A stretch of 64,000 nt of DNA, from the NCBI RefSeq assembly GCF_016744155.1, contig NZ_JADGEW010000008.1:84991-148990 (forward strand), in the 5' to 3' direction. Of the stretch, positions 1-6,188 are shown piece after piece. A model generated the notes under the pieces. That model was not told the origin of the DNA. It ran no database searches and saw only the letters and a list, made by a program, of their open reading frames with translations. A program made the position numbers and the translations under genes. This DNA is from Amphritea sp. Its GTDB lineage: Bacteria; Pseudomonadota; Gammaproteobacteria; Pseudomonadales; Balneatricaceae. Position 1 is the stretch's first letter; each line of letters starts with the position of its first letter.

Positions 1-30
1 GCATTTTTAGAACCCTGTCAGTCTGAATAC

Positions 31-170
31 GCCGCTGATTATACGTCAATCTTTCGCCCTATGGGGTATATTTATAATAGGGTTAACTAAATTAACAGAG
101 AATAGCAAATGAGCAGAAAGGAAAATAAATAAGCGGCTGAACAGGCTGGGTATCCGCTGACTGAATTGCA
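31..170 (+). pseudogene. Decayed 5' copy of the HutZ-like gene
   Basis: This stretch repeats, with substitutions and small gaps, the leader and first codons of the HutZ-like gene that starts at 860. The shared blocks are a gccgct start, a tatttataa element, a purine-rich ribosome-binding region and an ATG (109) followed by Ser-Arg-Lys-Glu codons. The reading frame stays aligned for about 17 codons, but codon 8 is TAA (130-132) where the intact gene has CAA. Similarity fades near 170, so most of the gene is missing. From 171 to 393 I see no gene, only AT-rich sequence before the next open frame. Reading: remnant of a local duplication. Confidence 0.6.
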
Positions 171-393
171 TCTTTGTTGCTTTGTGTTGTATCAGTTGAC
201 AGCCATTTATTCGTTTTAGCGTTAGCTTTGGTGCTTTTTACCGCCAGAGTATAGGGCGCTCCTATGATAGTCAGGCTGCAATCTGCTTCCAGAGTGAATA
301 TAAGCTGTCCATACAGGAATGGTTTTAACTAAAAATTGAACTGAACAACTAATTTCTTCCTCTACAATAGGCGCGAGGCTATTTTCAGCCTTG

Positions 394-780
394 ATGCAAA
401 ACCAATATTATTTTGATGAGGAGAGTCGTGTGCTTCCAATGGGAACAATTATGACGGGATGCATGGTGATAGGAGGGCTATTTGCGACTCGATTACCAGT
501 ATTGCGTACAGTGCAGAAATTACCTGCTTGGTTTAGAAAAACAATGGCGTTTGTGGTTTTTTCAGCGGGCAGCTGGAATGTATTTTGGTATGCCATGCAG
601 CATTATGCTGAGTTTTGGGGTATGGCGGCCCTGATTTCTGGCTGCTTAATGTTACTAACCTCGGCATATATCTTTAACGTTAAGTGCTTACCGAGTTTTC
701 TGCAAAAGATGCGTCCAGGTGTTTTGTTTCTGCTGCTATGTTGCGCAGTTTTATATGGGACTACTATTTATCGGTTATGA
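394..780 (+). CDS. Small multi-pass membrane protein, unknown
   Basis: An open frame of 128 codons starting at ATG 394; a TTG directly before it is an alternative start. It encodes a hydrophobic protein with about four predicted membrane segments, near residues 14-33, 48-65, 75-92 and 107-125, separated by short basic or aromatic loops. I do not recognise a family. It lies between the decayed and the intact copies of the HutZ-like 5' region and ends eight bases before the second copy starts, so it may have been trapped in, or arrived with, that duplication. No convincing Shine-Dalgarno sequence is visible, so expression is uncertain. Confidence 0.5.
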   Translation: MQNQYYFDEESRVLPMGTIMTGCMVIGGLFATRLPVLRTVQKLPAWFRKTMAFVVFSAGSWNVFWYAMQHYAEFWGMAALISGCLMLLTSAYIFNVKCLPSFLQKMRPGVLFLLLCCAVLYGTTIYRL

Positions 781-787
781 AAATGTT

Positions 788-922
788 GCCGCTTAGACGT
801 TAGTCTTCCGTCTTATGGGCATATTTATAACCGGGGAATCAATTAAAAGAGAATGTTAAATGAGCAGAAAGGAAGAACGGCAAGCGCCTGAACAGGCAGG
901 GCAACAGCTGATCAATTTGCTC
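788..922 (+). repeat. Intact copy of the duplicated hutZ-like 5' region
   Basis: This is the partner of the 31-170 sequence. It covers about 70 bases of leader plus the first 20 or so codons of the gene at 860. The two copies are direct repeats about 620 bases apart and enclose the small membrane-protein gene. Confidence 0.55.
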
Positions 923-1357
923 GAACGGTGCAAAACGCTGCAGCTGGCTACTTTGGGTCAAGATGGGCCAGAAGCCAGTTATTCGCCCTTTCTTTTTGAC
1001 GAAGGAGTGTTGTTTATATTTGTGAGTCAACTCGCCAGTCATACGCAAAACCTGATTAATTCATCGGCGGTGGGGGTGATGCTGATTGAAGATGAGACAG
1101 ATAGTCGTAATCTGTTTGCCCGAAACCGGATGACTTTGCAGTGCCATGTTTCAGAGGTGAAGGTTGATGCGAAGGCTTATGAACCGGTGATGGATCTCTA
1201 TCGTCAACGACATGGGTCTACTGTCGATCTTTTGCGTACCTTGCCTGATTTTGTGTTGTTCAGATTGACCCCTGTTCGTGGGCGGCTGATATTGGGGTTT
1301 GGCCGGGCGTTCAGAATAAATTTGCCGGGTTTTGAGCTAGAAGCGATCGAATCATAA
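860..1357 (+). CDS. HutZ/HugZ-family haem utilisation protein
   Basis: A 165-residue protein of the pyridoxamine-phosphate-oxidase-like split-barrel fold, about the length of Vibrio HutZ and Campylobacter HugZ. Family features are the N-terminal helix followed by LQLATLG and a YSPFLFD strand, the central ASHTQNL segment, an LFARNRM strand, and the C-terminal GFGRAF motif near residues 146-151. Characterised members bind and degrade haem in the cytoplasm to release iron. Related members can be flavin-binding proteins with other roles, so the haem assignment rests on family resemblance. No Fur box could be recognised upstream. It appears to be monocistronic; the next gene is on the opposite strand. 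Confidence 0.75.
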   Translation: MSRKEERQAPEQAGQQLINLLERCKTLQLATLGQDGPEASYSPFLFDEGVLFIFVSQLASHTQNLINSSAVGVMLIEDETDSRNLFARNRMTLQCHVSEVKVDAKAYEPVMDLYRQRHGSTVDLLRTLPDFVLFRLTPVRGRLILGFGRAFRINLPGFELEAIES

Positions 1358-1405
1358 GCCAGCCTGAGTGACCGCAAGGAGGGCCTCTTTAGCTCGTTTT
1401 ATCCT

Positions 1406-1606
1406 TTAGCCTTCTATCATATAAACAGCAACCGATTTGACCAGGAATGCAGCCAAGCCTAATCCCAGAGCAAAGAACAAAACCGCAGTGCCAAATTTGC
1501 CGGCCTTCGATTTTTTAGCCAGATCATAGATGATGAAGAATATATAAGCGGCGAAAATCACAAGGCCAACGTTGAGTGTTATCGTTTCAATTTCTGCCAG
1601 ACGCAC
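1406..1606 (-). CDS. DUF2788 small inner-membrane protein
   Basis: A 66-residue protein with two membrane helices (about residues 10-28 and 40-60). They are joined by a short basic loop, YDLAKKSKAGKFG, that I recognise as the hallmark of the DUF2788 family of gammaproteobacterial membrane proteins. Function is unknown. It is followed on the same strand, after about 130 bases, by nothing else, and preceded by the GTPase gene transcribed in the same direction. Confidence 0.7.
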   Translation of the reverse strand: MRLAEIETITLNVGLVIFAAYIFFIIYDLAKKSKAGKFGTAVLFFALGLGLAAFLVKSVAVYMIEG

Positions 1607-1732
1607 TTGAAAGGTTCCTTAGAATAAAGTGTAAAAAGGTCAGGAATTGTACAGAGACAGGTCTCCTAAGTGCAATCGGTCTGAAGTATAAACATCGGAT
1701 AGTTAAAGATGTTTTCGATATAAACTTATATA

Positions 1733-2737
1733 TCATGCACTAATAGGCGAAGTGGATTTGCTCCACTGCATGAGGTTATCGATCTCTTGCTTGAGCGATA
1801 GCATGCTTAGCTGGCCCTTACAGTGAATTCCCAATAGTTGATTGTCAGCCACCAAGACCGTGAAATGATCACCGGACTGAGTACTCAGGTGAAAGCTTTC
1901 CACGGCGCCAAAATCATCGACTCGTCGGCGTACCCGGGGGATTTCAGACGAGAACTGCTGGAGTATGTCGAGTTCTGTTTTTTCGAGGGAGGAGTACTCT
2001 GCTAGGTTGTCATTGTTGATCAGTGCGGTGCCGGTGACCTGATCAATTTTTTCAATATCATTAACGAGCCCAGGCGTAAATACCGGGAACTGTGGGGCTG
2101 TTGAAAACAGCTCATCAATACTCATTTCCTCTTCAGATTCCCATGCAGAAGAAGAGGGGGAGGCCTGAATTACGGGCTTTTCAGACTGCAGGACCTCATC
2201 AATTAGCATATGTATATCTTCAGCTCTTCGGGCATCAACAAAAAAAAGTGGTGCGTTGATTTCCAGCTCAGCTAGCCAGCCTGCATAATCTGACCGGGAT
2301 GGCGTTTGTATCAGGTCGCTTCCGGTGATGCCGATAACTAATCGAACTTTAGGATTGTAAGTGCGGAAATTTTGCAGGTAAAACTCAAGATCCTGGCGGG
2401 GATGATTACGGGCATTATCTAATAACATAATATGTCCACTGCAATCGTGGGCAAGTTCTGTGGTAATCATTTCCCACATAAACCGGAACCGTTCCTGTCC
2501 CGGTGTCCCGTAAAGGTGGATACGTTCATTGCCGGTATCTAGTAATGCGTAATCCATGGCAACGGTAGTGCTTTTTTTACGTCTGACACTGCTATCAGAT
2601 ACACGGGCGTCAGTCGTAGCATTGTCGCTATGGGTGACAGCGTCAATGGCAGTGGTTTTTCCTGCCCCGACCGGGCCGAAGAAAATGATTTTCTTGTCCT
2701 TCATGTCTGCATAAGCCTGTCCATATGGGTCGCGCAT
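1733..2737 (-). CDS. Small Ras/MglA-like GTPase with C-terminal extension
   Basis: A 334-residue protein whose first 185 residues form a P-loop GTPase. Walker A is GPVGAGKTT (about 20-28), switch I lies near residues 47-60, and the G3-type motif is YGTPGQERF (about 75-83), with the Gly-Thr-Pro-Gly seen in MglA/SR-beta-type bacterial GTPases instead of DTAGQ. The usual NKxD base-recognition motif is replaced by a TGSD segment near residue 135. After a Ser/Glu-rich linker (about 195-245) there is a second folded region (about 250-330) of alternating strands and helices that might be a roadblock/LC7-like module; that is only a suggestion. An internal ATG at 2704 is an alternative start. The role may be a polarity or signalling switch, which cannot be set from context. 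Confidence 0.65.
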   Translation of the reverse strand: MRDPYGQAYADMKDKKIIFFGPVGAGKTTAIDAVTHSDNATTDARVSDSSVRRKKSTTVAMDYALLDTGNERIHLYGTPGQERFRFMWEMITTELAHDCSGHIMLLDNARNHPRQDLEFYLQNFRTYNPKVRLVIGITGSDLIQTPSRSDYAGWLAELEINAPLFFVDARRAEDIHMLIDEVLQSEKPVIQASPSSSAWESEEEMSIDELFSTAPQFPVFTPGLVNDIEKIDQVTGTALINNDNLAEYSSLEKTELDILQQFSSEIPRVRRRVDDFGAVESFHLSTQSGDHFTVLVADNQLLGIHCKGQLSMLSLKQEIDNLMQWSKSTSPISA

Positions 2738-2870
2738 CCACCTGATTTTTCTCTTATCGAACTACAACGGTTTTCCACGGAAATTAAAAGAATCGGTGAG
2801 TAATACCCCTGAGTTGATTGTTTATGCCCATATCAGAGTATATGGGCATACGATGGATTGGAAGGTTCAT

Positions 2871-3377
2871 TCAGGATTTTCTAATTAAAGTGACTGTTGT
2901 GAAAATAGTGGTCAGAATTGCCAGTCCAGATGCTAGCAGTAATCCCTCGGCCATGGTAATTCCAAACAGTAATTCAGGGGTCCAGCCACAAAGTTCCCAG
3001 GGCTCGAAAATAGAGGGAAACCATTGGTCTAGTGCAAACCAGTCGGGCAGGCCAGCACCCATAGTACAGCTACCCTCGATCAGATTACGCTCAATGGCAA
3101 ATGTCATCCAGGAACGTTCACTCAAACCGATTGCAGCAATAACAGTCAGTGCGCTTATGAAAATACTAAGGGGTCGGCTGTTTCTACATAGCAGTCCCAC
3201 GACACCGAGCAGGATAAAAGCCATCACCCAGATTCGTACATGGATACAAAGCACGCAGGGACCGTAGTCCAGACCATACTGGAAATAAAGAGCTATTCCT
3301 TCCATCGCGAGACCTGTGAGTATCATGGCCAGCCAGTACCACTGACTACGAACGAAGCAGGTGAAGGTGTTGAGCAT
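2871..3377 (-). CDS. dsbB: Disulfide bond formation protein B
   Basis: A 168-residue four-helix inner-membrane quinone reductase that reoxidises DsbA. The first redox pair is CVLC (about residues 41-44) after the first periplasmic turn. The second pair is the Cys near 104 and the Cys near 130 in the long periplasmic loop, matching the C41/C44 and C104/C130 arrangement of E. coli DsbB. Length is normal for the family. The ATG at 3377 is preceded by an AGGAAC ribosome-binding site. It is transcribed leftward among unrelated single genes and no dsbA is in the window. Confidence 0.93.
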   Translation of the reverse strand: MLNTFTCFVRSQWYWLAMILTGLAMEGIALYFQYGLDYGPCVLCIHVRIWVMAFILLGVVGLLCRNSRPLSIFISALTVIAAIGLSERSWMTFAIERNLIEGSCTMGAGLPDWFALDQWFPSIFEPWELCGWTPELLFGITMAEGLLLASGLAILTTIFTTVTLIRKS

Positions 3378-3438
3378 GGTTGTTCCTGTATTTGAAAAGA
3401 ATGAATGATCTAGTCAGATTAATAATCGTAAAAGAAGT

Positions 3439-4083
3439 TCAGTTAGCGCTGAAAATATCAATGACCTGCTGCTTTATTGAGATCGCAAGTTGTTGATGTT
3501 GTTCCAGATCCAGATGTATTCCATCAACCCTGCTGGCGTTGATTACTGTGCCTGCATCAAAGAAGTAACACCGGTTTTCACTCGCAACCCGTGCAAGTTC
3601 CTTGTTAAAACCGGGCCACTTTAACTCAGCTCCCTTGAACTTAGCTGCTATGGCCCCTTTAGGACAGGTGATTGGAGGAGGGCTGATCAGTAGGATTTCA
3701 GGCATCGGCATGCCTGGCTCAATAGGCGCTTTGCGAACAATCGGTATCAGCGCGGCAACCCCTTGAGCGGCTTCCGCTGCTTTGAAATTATGAGAGCTCT
3801 GGAAATCATTGTTACCCAGCATGATGATAACGAGGGCTAATGGTGAATTGATTTCGATGCGTTGTTGCAGGCCTTTCAAACCGTTTCTTCCCGGCTTGAA
3901 AGGATCGTCCAGAACTGTTCTGCGACCATTCAGGCAATCTTCAATGACCCGGATGCTTTTGCTTTCTTTTGACAGGAGTTGTTCAAGCTTTCCAGGCCAC
4001 CTCTGGTGGAAATCAAAACGGTTACGGCTATTGGGAATGATGCCCCAGCTGAGTGAATCTGCGTAAACCAGAATCTGTTTCAT
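3439..4083 (-). CDS. SGNH/GDSL-family hydrolase
   Basis: A 214-residue protein of the SGNH superfamily of esterases and lipases. Block I appears as YADSLSWG (about residues 7-14, catalytic Ser), block III as LGNND (about 88-92) and the catalytic Asp-His pair as DGIHLD near residues 187-192. The overall length and the ending resemble cytoplasmic aryl-esterase/acetylesterase members. No signal peptide is present, so it should act in the cytoplasm. The substrate cannot be deduced. It ends 16 bases upstream of the oxygenase gene in transcription order reversed, and the two may be cotranscribed. Confidence 0.82.
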   Translation of the reverse strand: MKQILVYADSLSWGIIPNSRNRFDFHQRWPGKLEQLLSKESKSIRVIEDCLNGRRTVLDDPFKPGRNGLKGLQQRIEINSPLALVIIMLGNNDFQSSHNFKAAEAAQGVAALIPIVRKAPIEPGMPMPEILLISPPPITCPKGAIAAKFKGAELKWPGFNKELARVASENRCYFFDAGTVINASRVDGIHLDLEQHQQLAISIKQQVIDIFSAN

Positions 4084-4099
4084 TGAGGGCTCCGATATT

Positions 4100-4762
4100 C
4101 TATTCCTGAAAATGAATCTGACTATTGAAAGCGATAACTACCCTATCTTTTTTGCTGAAGTAGGGCATGGCTGCATGTTTCAGGTATGAAGGAAATATGA
4201 CTACCTGTCCTTCTACCGCTTCGAAATCCCAACTGCCGGTTCCATTAAGATAAGCGGTGCCGGCATCCAGATACTGATCAGCGCCGTGACGAGGGTCGTA
4301 GAAGCGGTTGATGCCGTTTCGACTACTGATGTCACACTCACCAGCATCCACATAGTAGATGCCGCACCAGGAGCAATTAGGGTGGGCATGAGTATCGTGG
4401 TAGCCGCCGTTCTCAGTAACATGAAACCAGGATTCAACAATATCTGCTCGCGCCTGAGCACCTTCCGGCCAGAAAGGTTCATTAACGGCGCTGGCAACGG
4501 TGATAAGCATGTCTTCAATAAACTCTCGAAGCTCTCCTATCACCGATTCCGGGCGTTGAAGAAGATCCAGAGTGCTTTCATAGAGAGCATGCTTGGCTGT
4601 AGGTGCAACCTCACTCTCTATGGCTTGCTGCTGGTTATCCCTAAGGTTGTAAATCAGTTTTAACAGTGGCTCACGGATATCGCTGTGCAGTGGATTTTGC
4701 ACGGTGAACATTTGGGTTTCCCAAACGTTGATATCTTCGATAATGATTTCTGGTTGATCCAT
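4100..4762 (-). CDS. Putative 2OG-Fe(II) oxygenase
   Basis: A 220-residue protein resembling the TIGR02466-type putative 2-oxoglutarate/Fe(II) oxygenases. The C-terminal half carries a jelly-roll domain: a HDTHAHPN segment near residues 120-127 supplies the first His and an acidic partner, and a distal KHAAMP segment near 194-199 supplies the second His. The following Arg (DRVVIAFN) fits the 2-oxoglutarate-binding position. The family often acts on small molecules or protein side chains, but the substrate is unknown. It sits between the SGNH hydrolase and the TIGR02647 gene, all leftward with short gaps, so a three-gene operon is likely. Confidence 0.72.
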   Translation of the reverse strand: MDQPEIIIEDINVWETQMFTVQNPLHSDIREPLLKLIYNLRDNQQQAIESEVAPTAKHALYESTLDLLQRPESVIGELREFIEDMLITVASAVNEPFWPEGAQARADIVESWFHVTENGGYHDTHAHPNCSWCGIYYVDAGECDISSRNGINRFYDPRHGADQYLDAGTAYLNGTGSWDFEAVEGQVVIFPSYLKHAAMPYFSKKDRVVIAFNSQIHFQE

Positions 4763-4771
4763 AGTCGGGTT

Positions 4772-5014
4772 TTATTTTCCAGAATCCAGAATATTTAAAA
4801 GAGCGTGGGCCTTGTCTGCTGCTTCATGGCCCAGAGGGGTTAGGTAGCCACCGTCAAACAAAGTGATCAGTTTTTTATCAAATAGACGTTGTGTTGAATT
4901 CACCAGTTCAGGCGCAGCTACGTCATGATGAACTTTCAATCCCTGATGATCGCTGCTCTGGCTAAACCGAATAAGCATGTTGATCTCTTCAAGAATGTCG
5001 TTTGTGCAAGGCAT
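4772..5014 (-). CDS. TIGR02647 family small protein
   Basis: An 80-residue soluble protein that matches my memory of TIGR02647: an opening MPCTNDILEEINML, a central GLKVHHDVAAPEL and a KLITLFDGGYLTPLG segment. The pattern of a short helix bundle plus a hairpin-like wing suggests a winged-helix-type fold, but function is unknown. It ends ten bases before the oxygenase start and is probably the first gene of that leftward operon. The 329 bases upstream (5015-5343) hold no gene that I can support. Confidence 0.7.
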   Translation of the reverse strand: MPCTNDILEEINMLIRFSQSSDHQGLKVHHDVAAPELVNSTQRLFDKKLITLFDGGYLTPLGHEAADKAHALLNILDSGK

Positions 5015-5343
5015 ATTGTGATTCTCCAGACGCTATTACATATTTCCCACACATTGGCACAGGATAACGACAAGGTACAGAGGGTGAATGAATTAATCTG
5101 CAGGTTATTGATGTGAGGAGGGGCTTTAAAGCAGTGGTTCGATGTCCGAGCGTCATTAAGGTGCGTGACTTGTCCGTTGTCCGGAAGAGCGCTGTTAGGT
5201 TGGAGGGAGCAGATGGCTAGTAATTGCTGTTACTAAGATAGGGTTCAATTGAATAGGTTGTTGGATTAGTCGTGAAGAAGCTGCTTGAAGCTTTTGACGT
5301 TGCAGACAGAGTAATTGACGAAGTCGCGTCTAGGTGGATTACC

Positions 5344-5426
5344 GTTGCGAAAAGAGCGCACAACGTTGTCTCCGTTCGCAGGCTCACTTCGGCTCAAACC
5401 ACCTTCGGTGGTGCGAACTCATTACC
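5344..5426 (-). repeat. Structured repeat, distal copy
   Basis: This is the diverged second copy of the core of the element at 5521-5594. On the minus strand it folds as an ACCACC/GGTGGT hairpin, then a run alternating GAGCCGAAG and GCCTGCGAACGGAGAC, then a hairpin closed by CAACG and CGTTG-type arms. The G-run/C-run terminal stem of the proximal copy is absent. It lies beyond the second terminator downstream of tRNA-Tyr. Confidence 0.55.
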
Positions 5427-5433
5427 AAACGAT

Positions 5434-5479
5434 AAAAACAAAAACGCCCCGCGAAAAGCTGCGAGGCGTTTTTGTTTTT
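5434..5479 (-). terminator. Strong rho-independent terminator
   Basis: The stem pairs 5434-5452 with 5461-5479 around an 8-base loop. The base of the stem is A5-C-A5 against T5-G-T5, and the upper part is GC-rich with one G-U pair on the minus-strand RNA. The U-tract points leftward, downstream of the tRNA-Tyr-like tail at 5481-5493. It is nearly symmetrical, so it may also stop rightward transcription. Confidence 0.7.
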
Positions 5480-5480
5480 A

Positions 5481-5602
5481 ATTCGATGGTGGTGGGGGGG
5501 GGATTATTCCCCTTCGGGCCGTTGCGAAAAGGCGCCGCAACGTTGTCTCCGCTCGCAGGCTCGCTTCGGCTCGAACCACATTAGTGGTTCTCATCCCCCC
5601 CC
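5481..5602 (-). repeat. Structured element with tRNA-Tyr-like 3' tail
   Basis: Read on the minus strand, the element opens with G8-A-T (5602-5593) and closes with A-T-C8 (5504-5495), which can pair as a 10-bp terminal stem. It then continues into ACCACCATCGAAT, the same bases that form the acceptor/CCA end and flank of the real tRNA-Tyr at about 5660-5672. Inside are a GAACCAC/GTGGTTC hairpin and a CGTTGCG/CGCAACG hairpin. A terminator follows at once. The element occupies the place of a second tandem tRNA. It may be a decayed tRNA-Tyr unit invaded by a repeat, or a stable small RNA. Confidence 0.45.
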
Positions 5603-5620
5603 ATCAAATATTGGAGGCAC

Positions 5621-5646
5621 AAAAAAGCCCCGTTGGTTAACGAGGC
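5621..5646 (-). terminator. tRNA-Tyr terminator
   Basis: An 8-bp stem pairs 5627-5634 with 5639-5646 around a 4-base loop. A run of six A on the plus strand (5621-5626) becomes U6 on the leftward transcript. It lies 20 bases beyond the CCA end of tRNA-Tyr. Confidence 0.75.
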
Positions 5647-5665
5647 AATTTCGTATCGAATTCGA

Positions 5666-5749
5666 TGGTGGTGGGGGGTGGATTCGAACCACCGAAGCTC
5701 GCGCGTCAGATTTACAGTCTGATCCCTTTGGCCACTCGGGAACCCCACC
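5666..5749 (-). tRNA. tRNA-Tyr (GUA)
   Basis: The minus strand gives an 84-base class II tRNA closely resembling E. coli tRNA-Tyr. The acceptor stem is GGTGGGG paired with CCCCACC, the D-arm begins TTCCCGAG, and the anticodon loop ACTGTAAATCT has anticodon GTA. A long variable arm, a T-arm with GGTTCGAATCC and an encoded 3' CCA follow. Both terminator and promoter are visible around it, so it is a single-gene transcription unit. Confidence 0.95.
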
Positions 5750-5762
5750 ACAAGGAGCGCGT

Positions 5763-5791
5763 ATACTATTGATTTGTGACCCGGCTGTAAA
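5763..5791 (-). promoter_or_regulatory. Promoter of tRNA-Tyr
   Basis: On the minus strand TTTACA (5791-5786) and TAGTAT (5768-5763) are separated by 17 bases. They are followed by a GC-rich ACGCGC discriminator typical of stringently controlled stable-RNA promoters. The distance to the tRNA 5' end is about 14 bases. Confidence 0.55.
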
Positions 5792-5991
5792 GCAGAAAGA
5801 GCAAACTTTTTGCACAGATTGGTAGGGTATTTTGATCATTATCAAAATTTATGAATTTTTTGATTTTAATTAAAATTATTCAATTTTTAAGTAATTTTCT
5901 GTAACGCTGATGGCACGGGCTTTTGACCAAAATTTAGCGTTTGGCTACACCCATAAAAAGTCAAAATCAAGTATTGTAATTAACTCGTTTA

Positions 5992-6038
5992 TATCTATAT
6001 TTAGTGGCTGTTGTTTTGGCGCGCACAACATGTAGTGT
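5992..6038 (+). promoter_or_regulatory. Pair of NrdR boxes upstream of nrdA
   Basis: The 16-base site at 6023-6038 matches the NrdR-box consensus ACACWATATATWGTGT at 13 of 16 positions. A weaker site at 5992-6007 matches at 11. Their starts are exactly 31 bases apart, the three-helical-turn spacing known for paired NrdR sites in front of ribonucleotide reductase operons. They lie 151-197 bases upstream of nrdA. The rest of the 5792-6188 leader is AT-rich and without a gene. Confidence 0.65.
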
Positions 6039-6188
6039 GCTTAACCGGTTACTGCTACAAGTCAGTCGTTGGGTCAAATTCAACATCAGGGATTTTTAGG
6101 TCTAATGGATCAATGAGCCTAGTCCCGCCCTTGAAAGGCCATTTAAGAAGCCTTCATACACCATAATTTTCAGACTTGGGAAAGCGAA

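Noticed and set aside
788..806. attC-like GCCGCTTAGACGTTAG after the small membrane-protein gene
   Set aside because: The core would be GTTAGTC, which breaks GTTRRRY, and no matching left arm exists within 60 bases.
5272..5825. Overlapping plus-strand open frames through the repeats and tRNA-Tyr
   Set aside because: They run through terminators, the repeat element and the tRNA gene; the repeated protein segments only reflect the repeated DNA.
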